A stretch of 64,000 nucleotides of DNA from positions 19,891,512-19,955,511 of the forward strand of contig OX457038.1 of the NCBI GenBank assembly GCA_949752735.1. The letters are read 5' to 3'. A model generated the notes under the pieces. The model saw only the letters and a program-made list of their open reading frames with translations. It searched no databases and was not told the origin of the DNA. Position numbers and translations under genes: made by a program. Source of the DNA: Lumbricus terrestris. Its lineage: Eukaryota > Annelida > Clitellata > Crassiclitellata > Lumbricidae. Below are positions 1-12,899 of the stretch, one piece after another (position 1 is the stretch's first letter; every line of letters starts with the position of its first letter).

Positions 1-160
1 TCTCTATGTCCCTCTGTGGGTCTCCTCTGTCTGTCTCTATTGCTGTTTGTCTCTGCCTATGTATGTCCTTGCCTCGGTTTGTCTGTCTCTATGTATGTAT
101 GCACATCTGTCTGTCTGTCTGTCTGTCTGTCTGTCACTCTCTCACTGGCACGCAAATGTG
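1..160. repeat. TCTG/TCTC microsatellite region
   Basis: Pyrimidine-rich simple sequence with a clean run of the tetramer TCTG near 108-134. The small open frames here are by-products of the repeat. Confidence 0.8.
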
Positions 161-485
161 TGCGCGCACCTTGGCAAACCCTGGTCCAGATGCTAACAGA
201 TAAAACACGAGGCAGTGGAGTGGAGGTCTGACATAAACTGTGCATCGGTTTGCCTTCCCGCATATTGTTCAGACCATTATCTTACGCCGACTGTACGAAA
301 TGACCATTGTTCGACATAATCCCGCACTATAAAAGCCATCGCATTGGATGACACGACTAAACCTGTGACCATCGCGACCTTTACTTTGTGCGCTGACGTA
401 ATCTATGAGTCTGTCTGGTGTCGATACACTAGGGCGTCGTCCTCAGACATTACTCTGAAAGCATCTCTGCACACACATGTGCATC

Positions 486-532
486 AGGTACAAACAGACA
501 GACAGACAGACAAACAGACAAACAGACAGAAG
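486..532. repeat. ACAG microsatellite
   Basis: Short run of ACAG/ACAA tetramers. The rest of 160-890 shows no recognisable gene or element. Confidence 0.75.
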
Positions 533-890
533 CTAAAACAAAGATTCATTGCGTTCATTGCATAGTTCGTCCATTGTGAACTCGCAGCGTAGTCGTCTCA
601 AAAACTCGATTCTCTTTTCTATAACGCTGCAGCCTTTGCAATTGAAGGCTGGAATTTCTACGCATAAACTGGATCTTCATTACTTTTCCACCTTGCTTCT
701 TCCCAGCGTCAGTCGGACCGTCTAGGAACACCAGACGACTCGTCATCCATGTCATCAAACATTTATCTTGTTCCTCTGAGAATTTCAACATCACGCGCAT
801 GCGTGTTGTGTCCAATATATCTCACTGGTCTCTGTTCACATAAAATATAATACGTATATACACTGTGGCGACACTATACCATAATATTAT

Positions 891-1068
891 ATAGCCTACC
901 ATAGGTCGTTGCAGGTCTGTTTTACTCTAGACCTTTCAAAGACCTGCCAAAGTTTCTTTGGAATTTTTTTTATTTTCTTTACATTTAATTTCTTCGACCT
1001 GGTGAATGACCCTTTGACCCTGACGCGACTTCTGCTGAAATTGTAGCCTATACAGCCTACGCCACTGC
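891..1068 (-). mobile_element. Decayed MITE, copy 1 of a two-copy family
   Basis: Read on the minus strand, this stretch matches 27671-27822: both contain a block around GAAATTAAATGTAAAGAA preceded by a GGTCAA/CAGGTC-rich segment. The right end (CTACGCCACTG) resembles the CAGTGGCG-type termini of hAT MITEs. The minus-strand open frame across it shares a peptide pattern with the other copy (RSKKLNVK), which only reflects the common DNA. No target duplication was seen. Confidence 0.5.
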
Positions 1069-1079
1069 CTGATATCATT

Positions 1080-2236
1080 TGACTTAGATGAAATGTTTTG
1101 GATACGGTTGGTTGTAAAACAACGAACAGAAAGTCAACTTTAAAGAAAAGGAAAGAAAAGCAAACTAAAGAACCGCTCTTTATAGGCTATAATTTTTAAG
1201 AGATGGTCTACACTCTACACCGTCTACAAGCTATTTGGAATGTAGTTTACGGTTAAAAGGGTCATCATATTGAGACCAAAGTAATTTTAAACTCCAACCG
1301 ACAAAGAAGCAGAAAAACAAGAGAATGTCGACTGTAGTCTAATCGCCTTTGATTAATTCAATGCAGTGTTTCGAGATTTATTTTTACTGAAGAAGGCAGA
1401 TACAATAAAAAAAATGAAGAAGCCGCTGACGACAGTTTTCCAAATTGCTTTTAATTACTTCGAAAGCCGACTGCCACCTGCAGTCTCTTCTTACTTTAGC
1501 TGTTATAGACTGCATGTAGCGTCGCTTGATTTGATCAAAAAGGAACAATTGATTAGTTCCTCTAAAAATCGTAATTTGAATAATGTGAAACGAATTATTT
1601 TGATTTAATAAAATTTTGCGAGCTATTCTGATTATATGCATTTGGATAATAACTGTTGAGTTTTTAAGTGCCTCATAGAGGCACTGCCTTCATGCACCAA
1701 CCACAAAATGACGTCAGAATCATTCGGATCAAAGGCATCATCAAATAGCGAACAGTGATTGGAGAGAAAAAGACAGGCACGTCGAAACTCGAGTCCTATA
1801 CCCTGAGTTGATTGCAGATGCGATGTTCAGATTTTCTGGAGTACGCGATATCGACGATGAAAGCGATTTATTTCAAGAATGATTATAGAGGATCTATAGT
1901 CTCTTATGTAGGCTACACCGCGTATAACCCTTTTTGGCATTCCAGCGTCATGCCCTCGTTGCAGTGTTCTATATACATACATGTATACATCATGTATATA
2001 TATATATATAAAATAGGCCTATGGTTACGTCGGTTAGATTTTCTACCAGTAGGTCTAACTATCCTCTCGAAATTAAGTTTCGCTGGGTTATAGACTGTTT
2101 CTGATTTAATTTTACTGAAATCACCTGTAGTCGGACTTGCAATAATAGCCTAATATTAAGTTTGGGAATTTGTTTTATTGGTAGTTTTCAAACAATTAGG
2201 ATGATCACAAAGAGATGTGATCTAGATCATGCATAA
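1080..2236. other. Intergenic DNA, no gene recognised
   Basis: AT-rich sequence with short spurious open frames. It holds a small hairpin (GTGCCTC/GAGGCAC arms near 1669-1685), a short TA run near 1995-2010 and TAGGCCTA-type palindromes. No protein family or RNA gene is recognisable. Confidence 0.6.
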
Positions 2237-2297
2237 GGTTTCTTTAAGAGGCGCTATATAGCTTTTCGCAACGATTGAATGAACAAACAAACAAAGA
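2237..2297 (+). mobile_element. SINE 3'-end fragment
   Basis: Contains AGAGGCGCTATATAG followed by a GAATGAAC/AAACAAAC simple tail. The same core (GGCGCTATA after a TTCAAG-like stretch) occurs on the minus strand at 5672-5722 and 46852-47040 and at the 3' ends of the two tRNA-headed SINEs at 20.6 and 60.6 kb. Only the tail module survives here. Confidence 0.5.
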
Positions 2298-2578
2298 TAA
2301 AGTATACTGCAATCATTTTGTTCTTCATTTGCTTTCCAGGTGTTACTAAAAAATGGTTTCAGTTGTAACAATTATTGAGTTGCTCTCTGACTGAGAAGAA
2401 GCAATAAAGCCGAAGTCTTAGTCCGAAAGGCATTATATCGGATCATAATAATATTATTGAAACGACGAGCACACAATAATCGAGGCTTCGCATTACATGT
2501 CTAAATTCCTCGAATTCACAATTCTAGATGAATTTGCGCGTCTTAAAAACGTTTGCAATAATAATTATAACATAGAAA

Positions 2579-3055
2579 CGCCTGTGTCACGAAATATAGT
2601 ATCCCCATACTAACGGTGGACCTATAATTTTATATCCCTTATGAGAAATTGAAAAATTCACTTCCGCGTGTGTTTATTTTTGCAAATTTGCGTCCATATG
2701 CATTGCTTTGAGCACTGACACTAATCTATTTATAGGTGCGTCGTTTATTCTTACTACCCAACTTTGTTTGCTTTGCGTATGGAACACTTGGAACATTTAG
2801 AACGCTTAAGAACATTTTGAGTCGCTAATTAAGTTCGAGTTGCCTTGCTTTGAACATTGCTTTAGGACACTTGAAATAATTAGAGTAGGCTAACCTTAAT
2901 TTTTGACTGTATACCCTAAATTTATCAATAGGCTATATTCCCCTTTTGCAATAATTGCACGCTGGTGGGAAAGAATGGTTTATATATACCTCGGGATGCT
3001 CCATACCTGGTATATTCCATCCGGGGAATAGATTAATTCAACCCCCCGATAGTTT
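2579..3055 (-). mobile_element. MITE, partner of the 9.56-kb copy
   Basis: The left end (TGTGTCACGAAATATAGTAT) matches the right terminal repeat of the element at 9563-10051, and the right end (GGGGAATAGATTAATTCAA) matches the complement of that element's left subterminal part, so this is a second copy in the opposite orientation. Its outer right terminus has decayed. No coding sequence. Confidence 0.6.
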
Positions 3056-3798
3056 TAGTGGTAGCCCATAGAACATCCCGCGACACCTCCGCAATGGCGG
3101 CAAAGACTCGGCATGTGTCTAAATATTATGTACTGTACACAACAAGATATATGTATAGGACATGGATACATCAGCTGTCACACAATTCGTGCGTTAAAAA
3201 CTTTGAGTACAAGTGCACCTGAGCCCGCGTGCACTTGAAAATGCGTGCACTCAAGTACACGTGCACTTAAGCACAAGTTCAGTAGTGATATAGACTTGGC
3301 AAGTGGCAATGCTAGGAATGCCAATGTCCAGAAACCGTGTGCAACAAATGGAACATGGTATAACAGAAGGCATCGTGTGCAAAAGCAATAATGCTGGAAA
3401 ATGTCATCATGGAATCCAATCACTGTTTCAATGTTGCCATCGTAAATTGTCGCTTTATGCGAAGGGATTTGATGAAAACGCAGGCACAGAACAACGGTCT
3501 ATTGTATTATATTGTATTGTATTGCATTGCATTGTCTATGCCGCAGATACTTCCATGGAGAGAATATACTTGAAAGTATATAGGAACCGGTAATAAAAGT
3601 CTCGTGCCTTTGCAACGTTTACACTCATAAAAGGAAAGACAACTTCTGCAGTACATACTTCTCATGATTGTTTCCCGGTAAATTTATATTTTATACGAAG
3701 ATATAAATATAAATATACATGTATCCTGCGAATGAAATGAACCGAGAGCTACATTCGTGGCGCCACTGCAGAACTAAATGCCTGCTGGTAACATGCAG

Positions 3799-4160
3799 CA
3801 GGGGCGGATCCAGGAGGTAAATCTGGCCATGACTCCCATTTAGAAATTTCCACATTTCTCACCAGCTATTCTGCAATGGTGGGAAAAAATGAACGTAGCC
3901 CCATCAGGTTCGTACCCCCCACCCCACATGAGGTGCGTACAGGCTTTCAACAATACAGTGGGAAAAAGTGACGTAAAAGACTGAAATTAAAAGAGAGAAA
4001 AAGTAGCGTATGACTAAAAAAGAAAAGGTTATCAGATTTTACGGCGACGAAAATGTTTTCAGACCTGCGATAAAAAAAATTGTTAAGACCAACGCTCACT
4101 TTTTTTAAGACCTAAGACCGAAAATGTTGGGCCCCTCGAAAATGTCTGCATCCGCCCCTG
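3799..4160. mobile_element. hAT-type MITE
   Basis: A 362-bp stretch bounded by CAGGGGCGGATCCAGG on the left and the complement of CAGGGGCGGATGCAGAC on the right; CAGGGGCGGA is a common hAT MITE terminus. GGTAACA occurs just outside both ends (with GCAG extra on the left), consistent with a decayed 8-bp duplication. The interior is non-coding and poly-A/T rich. Confidence 0.7.
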
Positions 4161-4234
4161 GGTAACAGGACTCAGAGAAAGGGCTGGGTCAGCAAAGAGC
4201 GTATCCGTTATAGATCCGAATAAAGGTTATAATA

Positions 4235-4523
4235 CACTGTGTCCGGATGAAAAGTAGAACACACAAAAAGGTGTCATAACTCGGTCAAAACCTTTAGGAT
4301 TTGTCTGAAATGTTAAACACAACAACAGTGACCATATTTACACGAGATTCTAAAACTGCTTAGAAATATTCGTGAGCTTTTCAAATTTATGAGCGTTTCA
4401 GATGCAACACGGAAAATGGAACTTTCCAACATGCAAACGCTGAAATGAAGTAAAATTCAATCATACACGGTGTTCAAAATGTCCTTTTGTTCACGAACAC
4501 ATAACCCAGAGTGTAACACAGTG
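4235..4523. mobile_element. Candidate short TA-flanked MITE
   Basis: CACTGTGT at the left and its complement at the right are both flanked by TA, the target duplication of Tc1/mariner elements. The inverted repeat is only about 8 bp, so chance is possible. Confidence 0.3.
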
Positions 4524-5235
4524 TATATAGGCCTATGGACATTATTTTCTCTGGCCATAAATGATATCTTATAAGTTATAGGACATCTCTGGACATCAGC
4601 CCTTGTGAACAGTTGGTGCCCTTTGCTTAGGTTTCGATTATATAGCGCATTTGAAAAATTTGGAATTTATGATTGCGACTATAATATATAGACCTATGTA
4701 ATATAGGATCGTATAACTGTTTGGAGGGCAAAAGACGCCAACAACTGACAAGGAAATAACAAAATAATAGGAAAATAAAATAAAAGGAAAACAATAACGA
4801 GAGTTGATCCGTATAAAGGGCGATGTTATTGCGTCATGGATGTAATATGGATGTACATGTAGGTATAGTGTCTCATGATTTATTTTTACAGAAGAAGGCG
4901 CACGCATAAAAGACGAAGCCACTGACGACGACAACAGCTTCCCAAATTGATTCATAATTGCTTCCGAAGCCATGCATCCACCATCTGTAGGCTTCTTCGG
5001 CTGTTAGGATGGATTTCTATAGCCCAGAACGAATCGACTAGGCATATTGTCGTCTAACAATCATATATAAATATTATGATTAGGGCCTACATATAGGGCC
5101 AATGTTTTAAGACAACCACCGTTGGCTTTTAAAGTAGTCCATGCAAGAATTAAGCGCTGCCTTAATTTGGTCGAACCAAATGACATCAAAGTCATGCAAA
5201 CATTTTATCATTTGGGAGTAAATTTTTGAAGCGCA

Positions 5236-5237
<2 letters not shown>

Positions 5238-5291
<54 letters not shown>
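5238..5291. repeat. TA dinucleotide microsatellite
   Basis: About 27 uninterrupted TA units. The rest of 4530-5665 has no recognisable gene. Confidence 0.95.
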
Positions 5292-5293
<2 letters not shown>

Positions 5294-5671
5294 CGTGGGT
5301 TCGAAGACCTCTGATTCATTATAGGTTGACTCAGCCTTCAACTCCGTATACAGAGGCGCAGTAAAATGAGCATTTATATAGCACAGATGTGCGCCTTGTT
5401 GGCTGACCGAATATTATTATAGTTAAATTCGACTTGGACTGACCAGTTATCTTCTGCAACACACTAAATTATGTAACCTTATAGCAGCGTTCTTTTCAGT
5501 GCGAAACTAAATAAATGAATACTGTAACAAAATAGCGAACAATGCAAGAAGTTCAGCGAATTCACCCATGCAAACACATCGACTCCCATCCATTGCTGAT
5601 GCGATGATCGAAATTCAAGCATGCATGACAAAGTAGCATCGAGGAGGAGGTATACCCAGACCATTTTCATT

Positions 5672-5722
5672 CATTCATTTCGATAATTTATATAGCGCCT
5701 CTTCAAGAAACCTACTCATATG
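5672..5722 (-). mobile_element. SINE 3'-end fragment
   Basis: On the minus strand: CTTGAAGAGGCGCTATATAA followed by an ATGA-rich tail. It shares the 3' module with the copies at 2237, 20.6, 46.9 and 60.6 kb. No head region is attached. Confidence 0.6.
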
Positions 5723-6068
5723 ACGAGAAGACTAACAATAGGCCTATATGAATCACCAGGCATGCAGTATACATCGTTTACGGTAAAGATGCTGCATCGA
5801 CCTATATACCTCTTCCACGGAGTGCGAAGAACGCAATCGTATAGCACCATGCGATCCAGGGATTCCCTGATCTTTCCAGATGGAGATTAATGTATCCATA
5901 CCACATCCAGTTCAGTCTCTTCAGTTGAAATCGTTTGATGTGGGAGAAATCCAGACAACAATAATGTCAAAGCATCGTCAGAAATATTCAGAATCTCAGA
6001 TAACAGAAGGAAGTATAACTCATAGAGACCGTCTTAAGTCCAATCAAATACAGTGAGTGTCTGGTGGC

Positions 6069-7193
6069 CATGGGCGCCCGCACATAGGGGCAAGGGGGGG
6101 GGCACTTGCCCCCCCTGGAAAATTGAAACCTATGTTTTTAACTACTACTTTTGGGTTTTTAACAAATTTCTTTGCATTAATGCACCAATGACACGAATGA
6201 TACAGACAGTGAAAGTCAGAAATTTACATTTAGAGATCTCTATATACATAAACATGCTCTTATAACTTTCTGCCTTGCATGTTCAAGGCTTCAAGCTCTT
6301 TCTAAAAACTGTAACAATGACCAATAGCTTTCAACCCTCCTGCGGGCATCCATGCAAACAGCAGGTCTATCGATTATGGCCTACGTACTTGAGTGGAATC
6401 CAACTGTAGTGCAAATAATCGCAACTGCCAAAAATTAAATACTAATGCAAAAATTTAAAAATTTCTCAATGTACGCTGAAATTACATCAGGGAGATCTGC
6501 TTATTCACCAGCATTGTAATTATATAAACCGAGTCTGCTATGAGCCAGGCTCCATTTTGTCCATTTTGCAAGCTGCCAGTGCAGAATCCATGCAGGGAGG
6601 TCAAGCTGTAGATAGCCTATACTTGGCTATGGTTATCACGCCTCAGGATTTATACCCAAAACTGACAAACAGATCTGTTCAAAGGAATTGATACCCACTC
6701 ATCTGATCCTCCGCCTTCCTAAATGACACCCACATTAACAGCTACTCTGGCCCTCTGGCTACGAGACTCGGACCTCTTTCTGACTACTCATTGGAATAGG
6801 CTTCTGACTCGATGCAGCACATGTGAAAAAGCTGGTGCTCTGCGATTGGCTTTCGAGTGGCACTTTAGAAGCAGCTAGAGGAGCACTTGCCCCTTGAAAA
6901 CTGACACCTATCTTTCGTTCATTTATTCATTCGTTCATTTTATGGACTTATAGAGAGCACCTTTTGGAAACTACTTTTTAACATCTATTGTTTGATTTTT
7001 AGCAAATTTCTAAGGAAACTGTTCATATAAAAATTATACACAAAATGAAACTGAGAAATTTGTATAAGAAACCTCTTTGAAAAATACCTGTATTGTTAAT
7101 TTCCAGCATGTCAAACTCTTGCTACTAAAAAACTTAACCGCGACAATCGTAAAAATTTTGCCCCCCCTGCAAAAATTTCTGCGGGCGCCCATG
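6069..7193. mobile_element. Non-autonomous hAT-type element, 8-bp TSD
   Basis: Perfect 14-bp terminal inverted repeats (CATGGGCGCCCGCA) bound a 1,125-bp element flanked by the exact 8-bp duplication CTGGTGGC at 6061-6068 and 7194-7201. Such a duplication is diagnostic of hAT-like insertion. The interior carries two diverged versions of one module (CACTTGCCCC...CTGACACCTA type, near 6100 and 6885), a decayed ATTC-repeat SINE-like tail near 6910-6960, and a block near 6700-6870 resembling 48.76-48.95 kb. No transposase is encoded. Confidence 0.88.
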
Positions 7194-7201
7194 CTGGTGG
7201 C

Positions 7202-9560
7202 CGAGCAAAGTCAGCTTACCTAGTGACCAACTGGGGTCTAATTGATAAAAAAAGACATGCCATACATGTACAATTTGTTCATGTGTGTTATTCTGGCATA
7301 ATCGAATATAGAGCGTGAATAATTTAGAAGAGTTCAGTAAATTTTTGGCATTATATGAACTTCAGAATAGTAATAATCGTCGTGTAGGATCAATTGCAAT
7401 GAGATGGAAATAATCACGCGATCAAACTTAACATTGCGAGAACTCGAGAGTGTTTGCTCGAGCATATTACTTCATGCTAAAGCGCTATTATTATATTCTT
7501 CAGACCTTCTCTTAGTAGCTGCTGACAGCAAAAACTATGGTGAATGACCAGGATGAAACTGGTCGATCGCTGACGAAATATGATATGCGTAAATGTAACA
7601 CGATGAATTGTAACGCTGTATACTGCAGTTCAATTAAGACTGTTAAGATATTAAGTCGTTGAACTTCATTATAGGCCTACTCCAAAAATATTTTTGGGTA
7701 AAATAAAAATGGGCTTACGTATTCTATCACTTAAAAGTTAGACATTTTAATTAATGATTACACTCATGATACTGGTATTAGTCCTTAATTCTACACATGA
7801 GACTTAAACACCAATGAAGTCACCTGATTGTGTTATAGTTTACGAGCAATTTCACAGTTTATTTGCAAATAAATGGCGACTTTGCATTGTACCTTACAAG
7901 CTTAAACTCTTGAAAGTCGTTGAGAAGTTGTCGACTCATACTTATCGTTGCAAACTAAAAAAATTTAATTTAATTTTAATTGGTAGGCCTAGACCAGTTT
8001 AATCAAGCGAGAGTGGGTGGGCACTGGGTGGGTATGCATGGGATGAAAACCTGCAGGATGGGAAAAGACTTGCTTATAATTTAGTTTCAACTTTCAAGCT
8101 ATGCACTGTATGCAGCTTCAATCGCCAAACACCGATGCTGTCACTCTAGCATTCCACAGATGGCGTGGCTAAACTGAGACCAAATCGTGAACCTGACGAT
8201 CATTCAGACAAATACTGGAAGCAAAACTTAGGAGTTGATTCTGAAAAGCCTTAATATCACACTTCAACACTTGAGGCATCATTATCCCAAATCAAAGCAT
8301 GATAATTAATAATAATAGGCTGCATGTATGCCCGGCACAAAAGCTATGGCCTGCTTTCAAACCCCTATCTTGTTAATCATACTACGATAAAGTAGGCCTA
8401 CTGGAATACTGGGTAGCCCACAATAGCATGCAGTCTGCAGCAGTTGTGCTGAACATTCAGCTTCAAGTAGGCCTATCTATGCCTTTCTAGCATACTACGT
8501 AGTCAGAACCTAGTGAAAATAAACTAGTTACATCGGCATTTTTAACATAAACCTGAGATTTTCATTTATATAATCACGAATTATTGTCATTGCAGTGTCA
8601 GCGAATTTAGCACATAAACAATAATTGAAACAAAATTGTTTTTTTAAATTTGCATGTTATGTCGTTTATTCGTTTGGCCTATTGGCAGCAAATAGAAAGT
8701 GCGAAAAATACTGTACTGGACTCACAAAAATCTATCGGCCTAGTCCTCTGCTCCTCTGTTGAGACTCTGCACCCAAATGCCCAATTAACAGTTGTGATCT
8801 ATTTTTTAATCTCAGAGTTGAGACGCTGTCTTTCTTTTATGATAAACGGTGACGAGACAGGAACAGAGAGACAGAGAGAAATAGAGAGAATATGCAGATA
8901 CACAGAGATATACAGAGAGATACAGAGAGATACAGAGAGACACAGATAGCTGCAGAGAGACAGACAGAGAAAGACAGACGGACAGACATATAGACAGACA
9001 GACAGAGATCAGCTAACTCTTTCAGCATATTGTCGTAAAAATCCAAAGCCTTAACGTGAGTAACGTCACGACCTTCCTCGGATCTTATTTAAATGTACCT
9101 CTAACCGTCTCGGATTTATTTTATCATCGGGATATTTTTAAATTTACGACAGGTCATAGGTCAGAGGTAGGCGTAGCTCAGGTCAAAATGCAATAATACT
9201 GTATATTATTCCCTTTTGATTGTTTGCATCTATGCAATACTCCCTTTTGATTGTATGCATGTATGCAATACTCCTTTTTGATCGTATGCATCTTTGCAAT
9301 ACTAATGTCAAACGACGACGACTCAAGAGAGGATACTCATCAGATGCGTTTATCAAGGTGAACGTGGCTTAAGTATCGTCAAACGTGCTTTCCCATCGAC
9401 GACAGATTCGAGCGATAAGTCTGTCGCTAGTATTAATGAAACGTAAACAGCAACTTGCTGTTCGTCAGCCGCACAATAATATTGTTTAGGTTCGTCGTTT
9501 GTTATTATCGATCTAATTGCCAAAACAACAACAACAACAACAGATTACACATGTGAATGT
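7202..9560. other. Intergenic DNA with simple repeats
   Basis: No gene recognised. Contains an AGAC/AGAG-rich microsatellite at about 8855-9010 and roughly three copies of a 30-bp-scale repeat (TGCAATACTCCCTTTTGAT core) at about 9190-9304. Confidence 0.6.
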
Positions 9561-9562
9561 TA

Positions 9563-10051
9563 GTGCCGGTGACACGAAACGGAGTATCTCCTCTGAAAGC
9601 TGTCCGGGGGGGATGAATTAATCTATCCCTCCGGATGGAATTAACCGGTCTAGACTATCCGGGGGATGATCCAGTCTATCCCCTTTTTTGAAAAATGCGT
9701 ATGATTGAAAAATTTGTGCTCTAATCAAAATTTAAAGTGACTCTAATTGTTTTAAGTGTCCTAACTCTTAAGCAATGTTCAGAGAAAGGCAACTTGAATC
9801 TATTTAGTGACTCTGAGTGTTTTTAAGTGTTTAGAAAGTTTTAAGTGCTCTAAAACCAAAGCAAATGAAATTATCTAGGAATAGACATACCTGTTAGTGT
9901 CATTGTTCAAAACAAAGCAGATGAAAATTAATTTGCAAAAAAATACACGCGGAAGTGACTTTTTCGACTTTTCTTCATTTGAGGGATACAATTAATACGG
10001 GGATAGCCTACTCAATTAATACGGGGATACTCTATTTCGTGACACCGGCAC
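9563..10051. mobile_element. MITE with 25-bp terminal inverted repeats
   Basis: Left end TGCCGGTGACACGAAACGGA and the complement of the right end TGCCGGTGTCACGAAATAGA match at about 22 of 25 positions. GGGGGGATGAATTAATC-type subterminal sequence follows. A second copy lies inverted at 2579-3055. No clear target duplication, so the superfamily is unassigned. Confidence 0.72.
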
Positions 10052-10874
10052 ACGACACAATCGCTCTCCGCAAGAATTTTCCTGGAGTCATATAATATAT
10101 AGGGCTATAGGCCTATAATATTTATGCGTCTGCCTGTAAACACCCGCCAGTATATGTACAATGTTTATATAATATATATATATATATCCTGTATATATGA
10201 GCGTGTGCGTTAATAATAATAATTACGACAATTAATGTGGCGCCGTATCACACAGCCATGAAGTTTCAAGGGCGCCTTTCAAAAATAGCTGCATGTTTAT
10301 ATATGACGGTGTTCATGTGGAAGGATTCTTATATGCGTGCTTCTGTAGGCTATGTGCATCAAAACTATGCATCTATAGAGACTACATTGTAACCAGGACG
10401 CGTTTTGGAAGCATAAAGGGAGTCGATGAAGGAAAATAAGATTCCAGACAAACTGGAAACTCATTCTGTGAGAGAGAATTTATAAGTCTATAGATAAACT
10501 GAATTTTGTTATGCGTGCACCTGGTTGAGCTGTTTACATCGGATGCAACAGGATCAGGCAGCGTTCGGATCAAGTTATAACCCGAAGGAAACCTGTCTAA
10601 CTGAAACACAAAGTCGGTGTTTGGAAAAGTCTGCTCTGCTTCAATTTAACCAACTGACTGCTACTCGTTGTTAGTTTGACAGTTTCAGATAATAATATTG
10701 TAAACAGTTTCAAGAAGACGTTTGTTGAATCACGAAAGAACCTTCGACTGAATCGTTATTTCCGGCGCACCAGAATTGATCTTTGTTCATTTGTTGTAGC
10801 CCATAGATCTATAGATGAACTGTATAATTATAACCGCGATGTTAGGGTATACATTCGCATTGCTATAAAATCTG
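10052..10874. other. Intergenic DNA, no gene recognised
   Basis: Mostly AT-rich. A stretch near 10205-10285 (AATAATTACGACAA, then GCGCC-containing sequence) resembles 17180-17255, suggesting a diverged dispersed repeat. No coding family recognised. Confidence 0.5.
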
Positions 10875-11179
10875 CAGGTTTTTTAACGTGCAATTGTAGG
10901 CCTACACAAAATGAAGTGTGCAGTTGCAAATGAATTTGTGCAGTTTTAAAGGCAAACCTGTGCAGTGGAAATCATGAAAATGTAACACGATTTGGGGTGA
11001 TTACCACACGTTTTTGGGTAAATTGAGGAAGGAAAAAAGACCGTAAGATTTTACAACCGGTGATTTGGAACATTTTCTAGTGAATGAATAAAAAAGGTCG
11101 TCAGAAATTTTCGGGTCAAAGAACACACTAAATTAAGATTCCTGGTTGTGCAGATCTAAAAATTCCTTTAAAAGCCTTG
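10875..11179. mobile_element. MITE of the 200-bp CAGGGCT family, expanded copy
   Basis: Begins CAGGTTTTTTAACGTGCA and ends TTCCTTTAAAAGCCTTG, the same ends and internal GTGCAGTT motifs as the copies at 20204, 22949, 29420 and 45612. It is about 100 bp longer, with an insert around 11030-11130 containing AGGTCGTCAGAAATTTT, also found in the hAT MITE at 28841-29131. The flanking 8-bp repeats are imperfect. Confidence 0.6.
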
Positions 11180-12650
11180 AAAAATCAGTCTCTCGATATC
11201 TGACTTAAGAGATGCACAATTTCTTCTATAAACCTGGAATGGTCGACGTTTTGAACACGGTATGCATTCCACTTTCCATTTTTAACCAATTTTATAACAC
11301 TGTTCAAAATCCGTGCTACACTCAACTGCACTGAACGACCTGTGGGCGAGAAAAGACGCCATGCCATGGCAGAACCATGCAAATATTTAGATGGAACTGC
11401 TGTCGATCATGCAGCTATACGAAAGAGACAACTCTTGAATCCCGATCATGATCTGCACTGCGCCATAGACATAGATTTTCTCGTAAAGTGTATTTACTTA
11501 TGAAGCTGAAAGTGCATACAGACATGATCTCATGCGTAGAATTGTCGTCGGCTAATTGCAGTAAATGATTCCCTCAAACCATTGCAATATATGCGTATAT
11601 TTATGCAATATATGTGTATATTTATGCATGCATGCATGTATTTAAGCAAGTGTGCAATGCTGTGTAATGGTGTGTATATATGCATACATTATTTGCCTAT
11701 ATGCACGTGCAATGTGCATGTTTTGACCCAATGGATTTGTACCTGACGGTTTTGGTGCTAGAACTTTAGCGCCTATATATTTAAAGATCAAACTGGTAAT
11801 CTGAATTATATTGAGAATTTAGAGATCATGCAACTGCCCTGATTCGTGTAATTTCACAGCTTTTGAATCTTTGCTTTTTAATATGTATACATCAGAGGTA
11901 TTTACCGATTGATGACTTACAGTCTAGCTTCAAGTCTATAGGCTGAATTGTACTGATGCTATTTGTGCCTTGAAGTCATCCATCAACTATTTCAAATCTT
12001 AGAGGTATATAATATTATTGTGTGCATGCATCAGCGCTTGATCCATGCATGCAAGGAAAACCTTTGAAAGTGAACCATTATAATTTGTTTAATTACTATA
12101 TAGGCCTACTGGTAGGCCTATTCATTGTCGATATTATCTGAAATGAATTGGAATGCATGGAAGGCCTATGATAAGGCTCTTTGTTGATGGTAGTTTTTCC
12201 TCCCAGTTCCATGTAGCCTATACGCAATGATGTTAGGCAGTGCAATAGTCTGTCCTCCGCGCTGTTTGATTGCTAAACATATAAATTTGCAGCCAATTTG
12301 AAGCATATTGAAACGGGTCATCGTATAAAGTGAATCACGTCTACGTGGGTTTTTTGCGCTGCAGACGGCCTTATTTTGATCTCCCTTAGTAATAATGGTC
12401 TTCAGGTCATGCCTCAGTGTAACGGCTCCACATATTACTGCATAGAAATTGGCAGTTGCGCACGAAGTCAATTGGATTGATGTCTTTGGGTCAATTATGT
12501 GATTGAGTCCCAGAAGTAAGCTTATAGGCTATATTTTGGGATGAACATTTCATGGGTGATCACAGACATGTGACGCTTGACATTGCATCTTTAAAGTGGC
12601 AGGTGTATACCCGGCATGTATTTGTAATTTTCTTTTTTGATGTATTGGGG
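11180..12650. other. Intergenic DNA, no gene recognised
   Basis: Contains a short degenerate tandem repeat at about 11584-11640 (GCAATATATGCGTATATTTAT type). The open frames of 65 and 101 codons on the minus strand match nothing I recognise. Confidence 0.55.
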
Positions 12651-12898
12651 CAAGACCGTAGACAGGATTTTATTTCGGGGTGTGTTTACTCGACGGTGAG
12701 CAAACCCACAAGCAACCGAATCAACTGACTAAAGGGTATACGGAGGAGCGTCGTGAGCTCTCAACGCCGGTTCTGGATGGCCAATACATTACCCACTGTA
12801 CTCTTACATCATGTGCTAGTAAAAGCATCATTTCATTTTGCATTATTTCATTGGGGAGGAGTGTTCAAGCACCCTAATCACCCCTAGCTACGGCCCTG
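12651..12898. mobile_element. Candidate hAT-type MITE
   Basis: CAAGACCGTAG at the left and the complement of CAGGGCCGTAG at the right form 11-bp near-matching terminal repeats around 248 bp. No matching 8-bp duplication is visible. Confidence 0.45.
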
Positions 12899-12899
12899 G

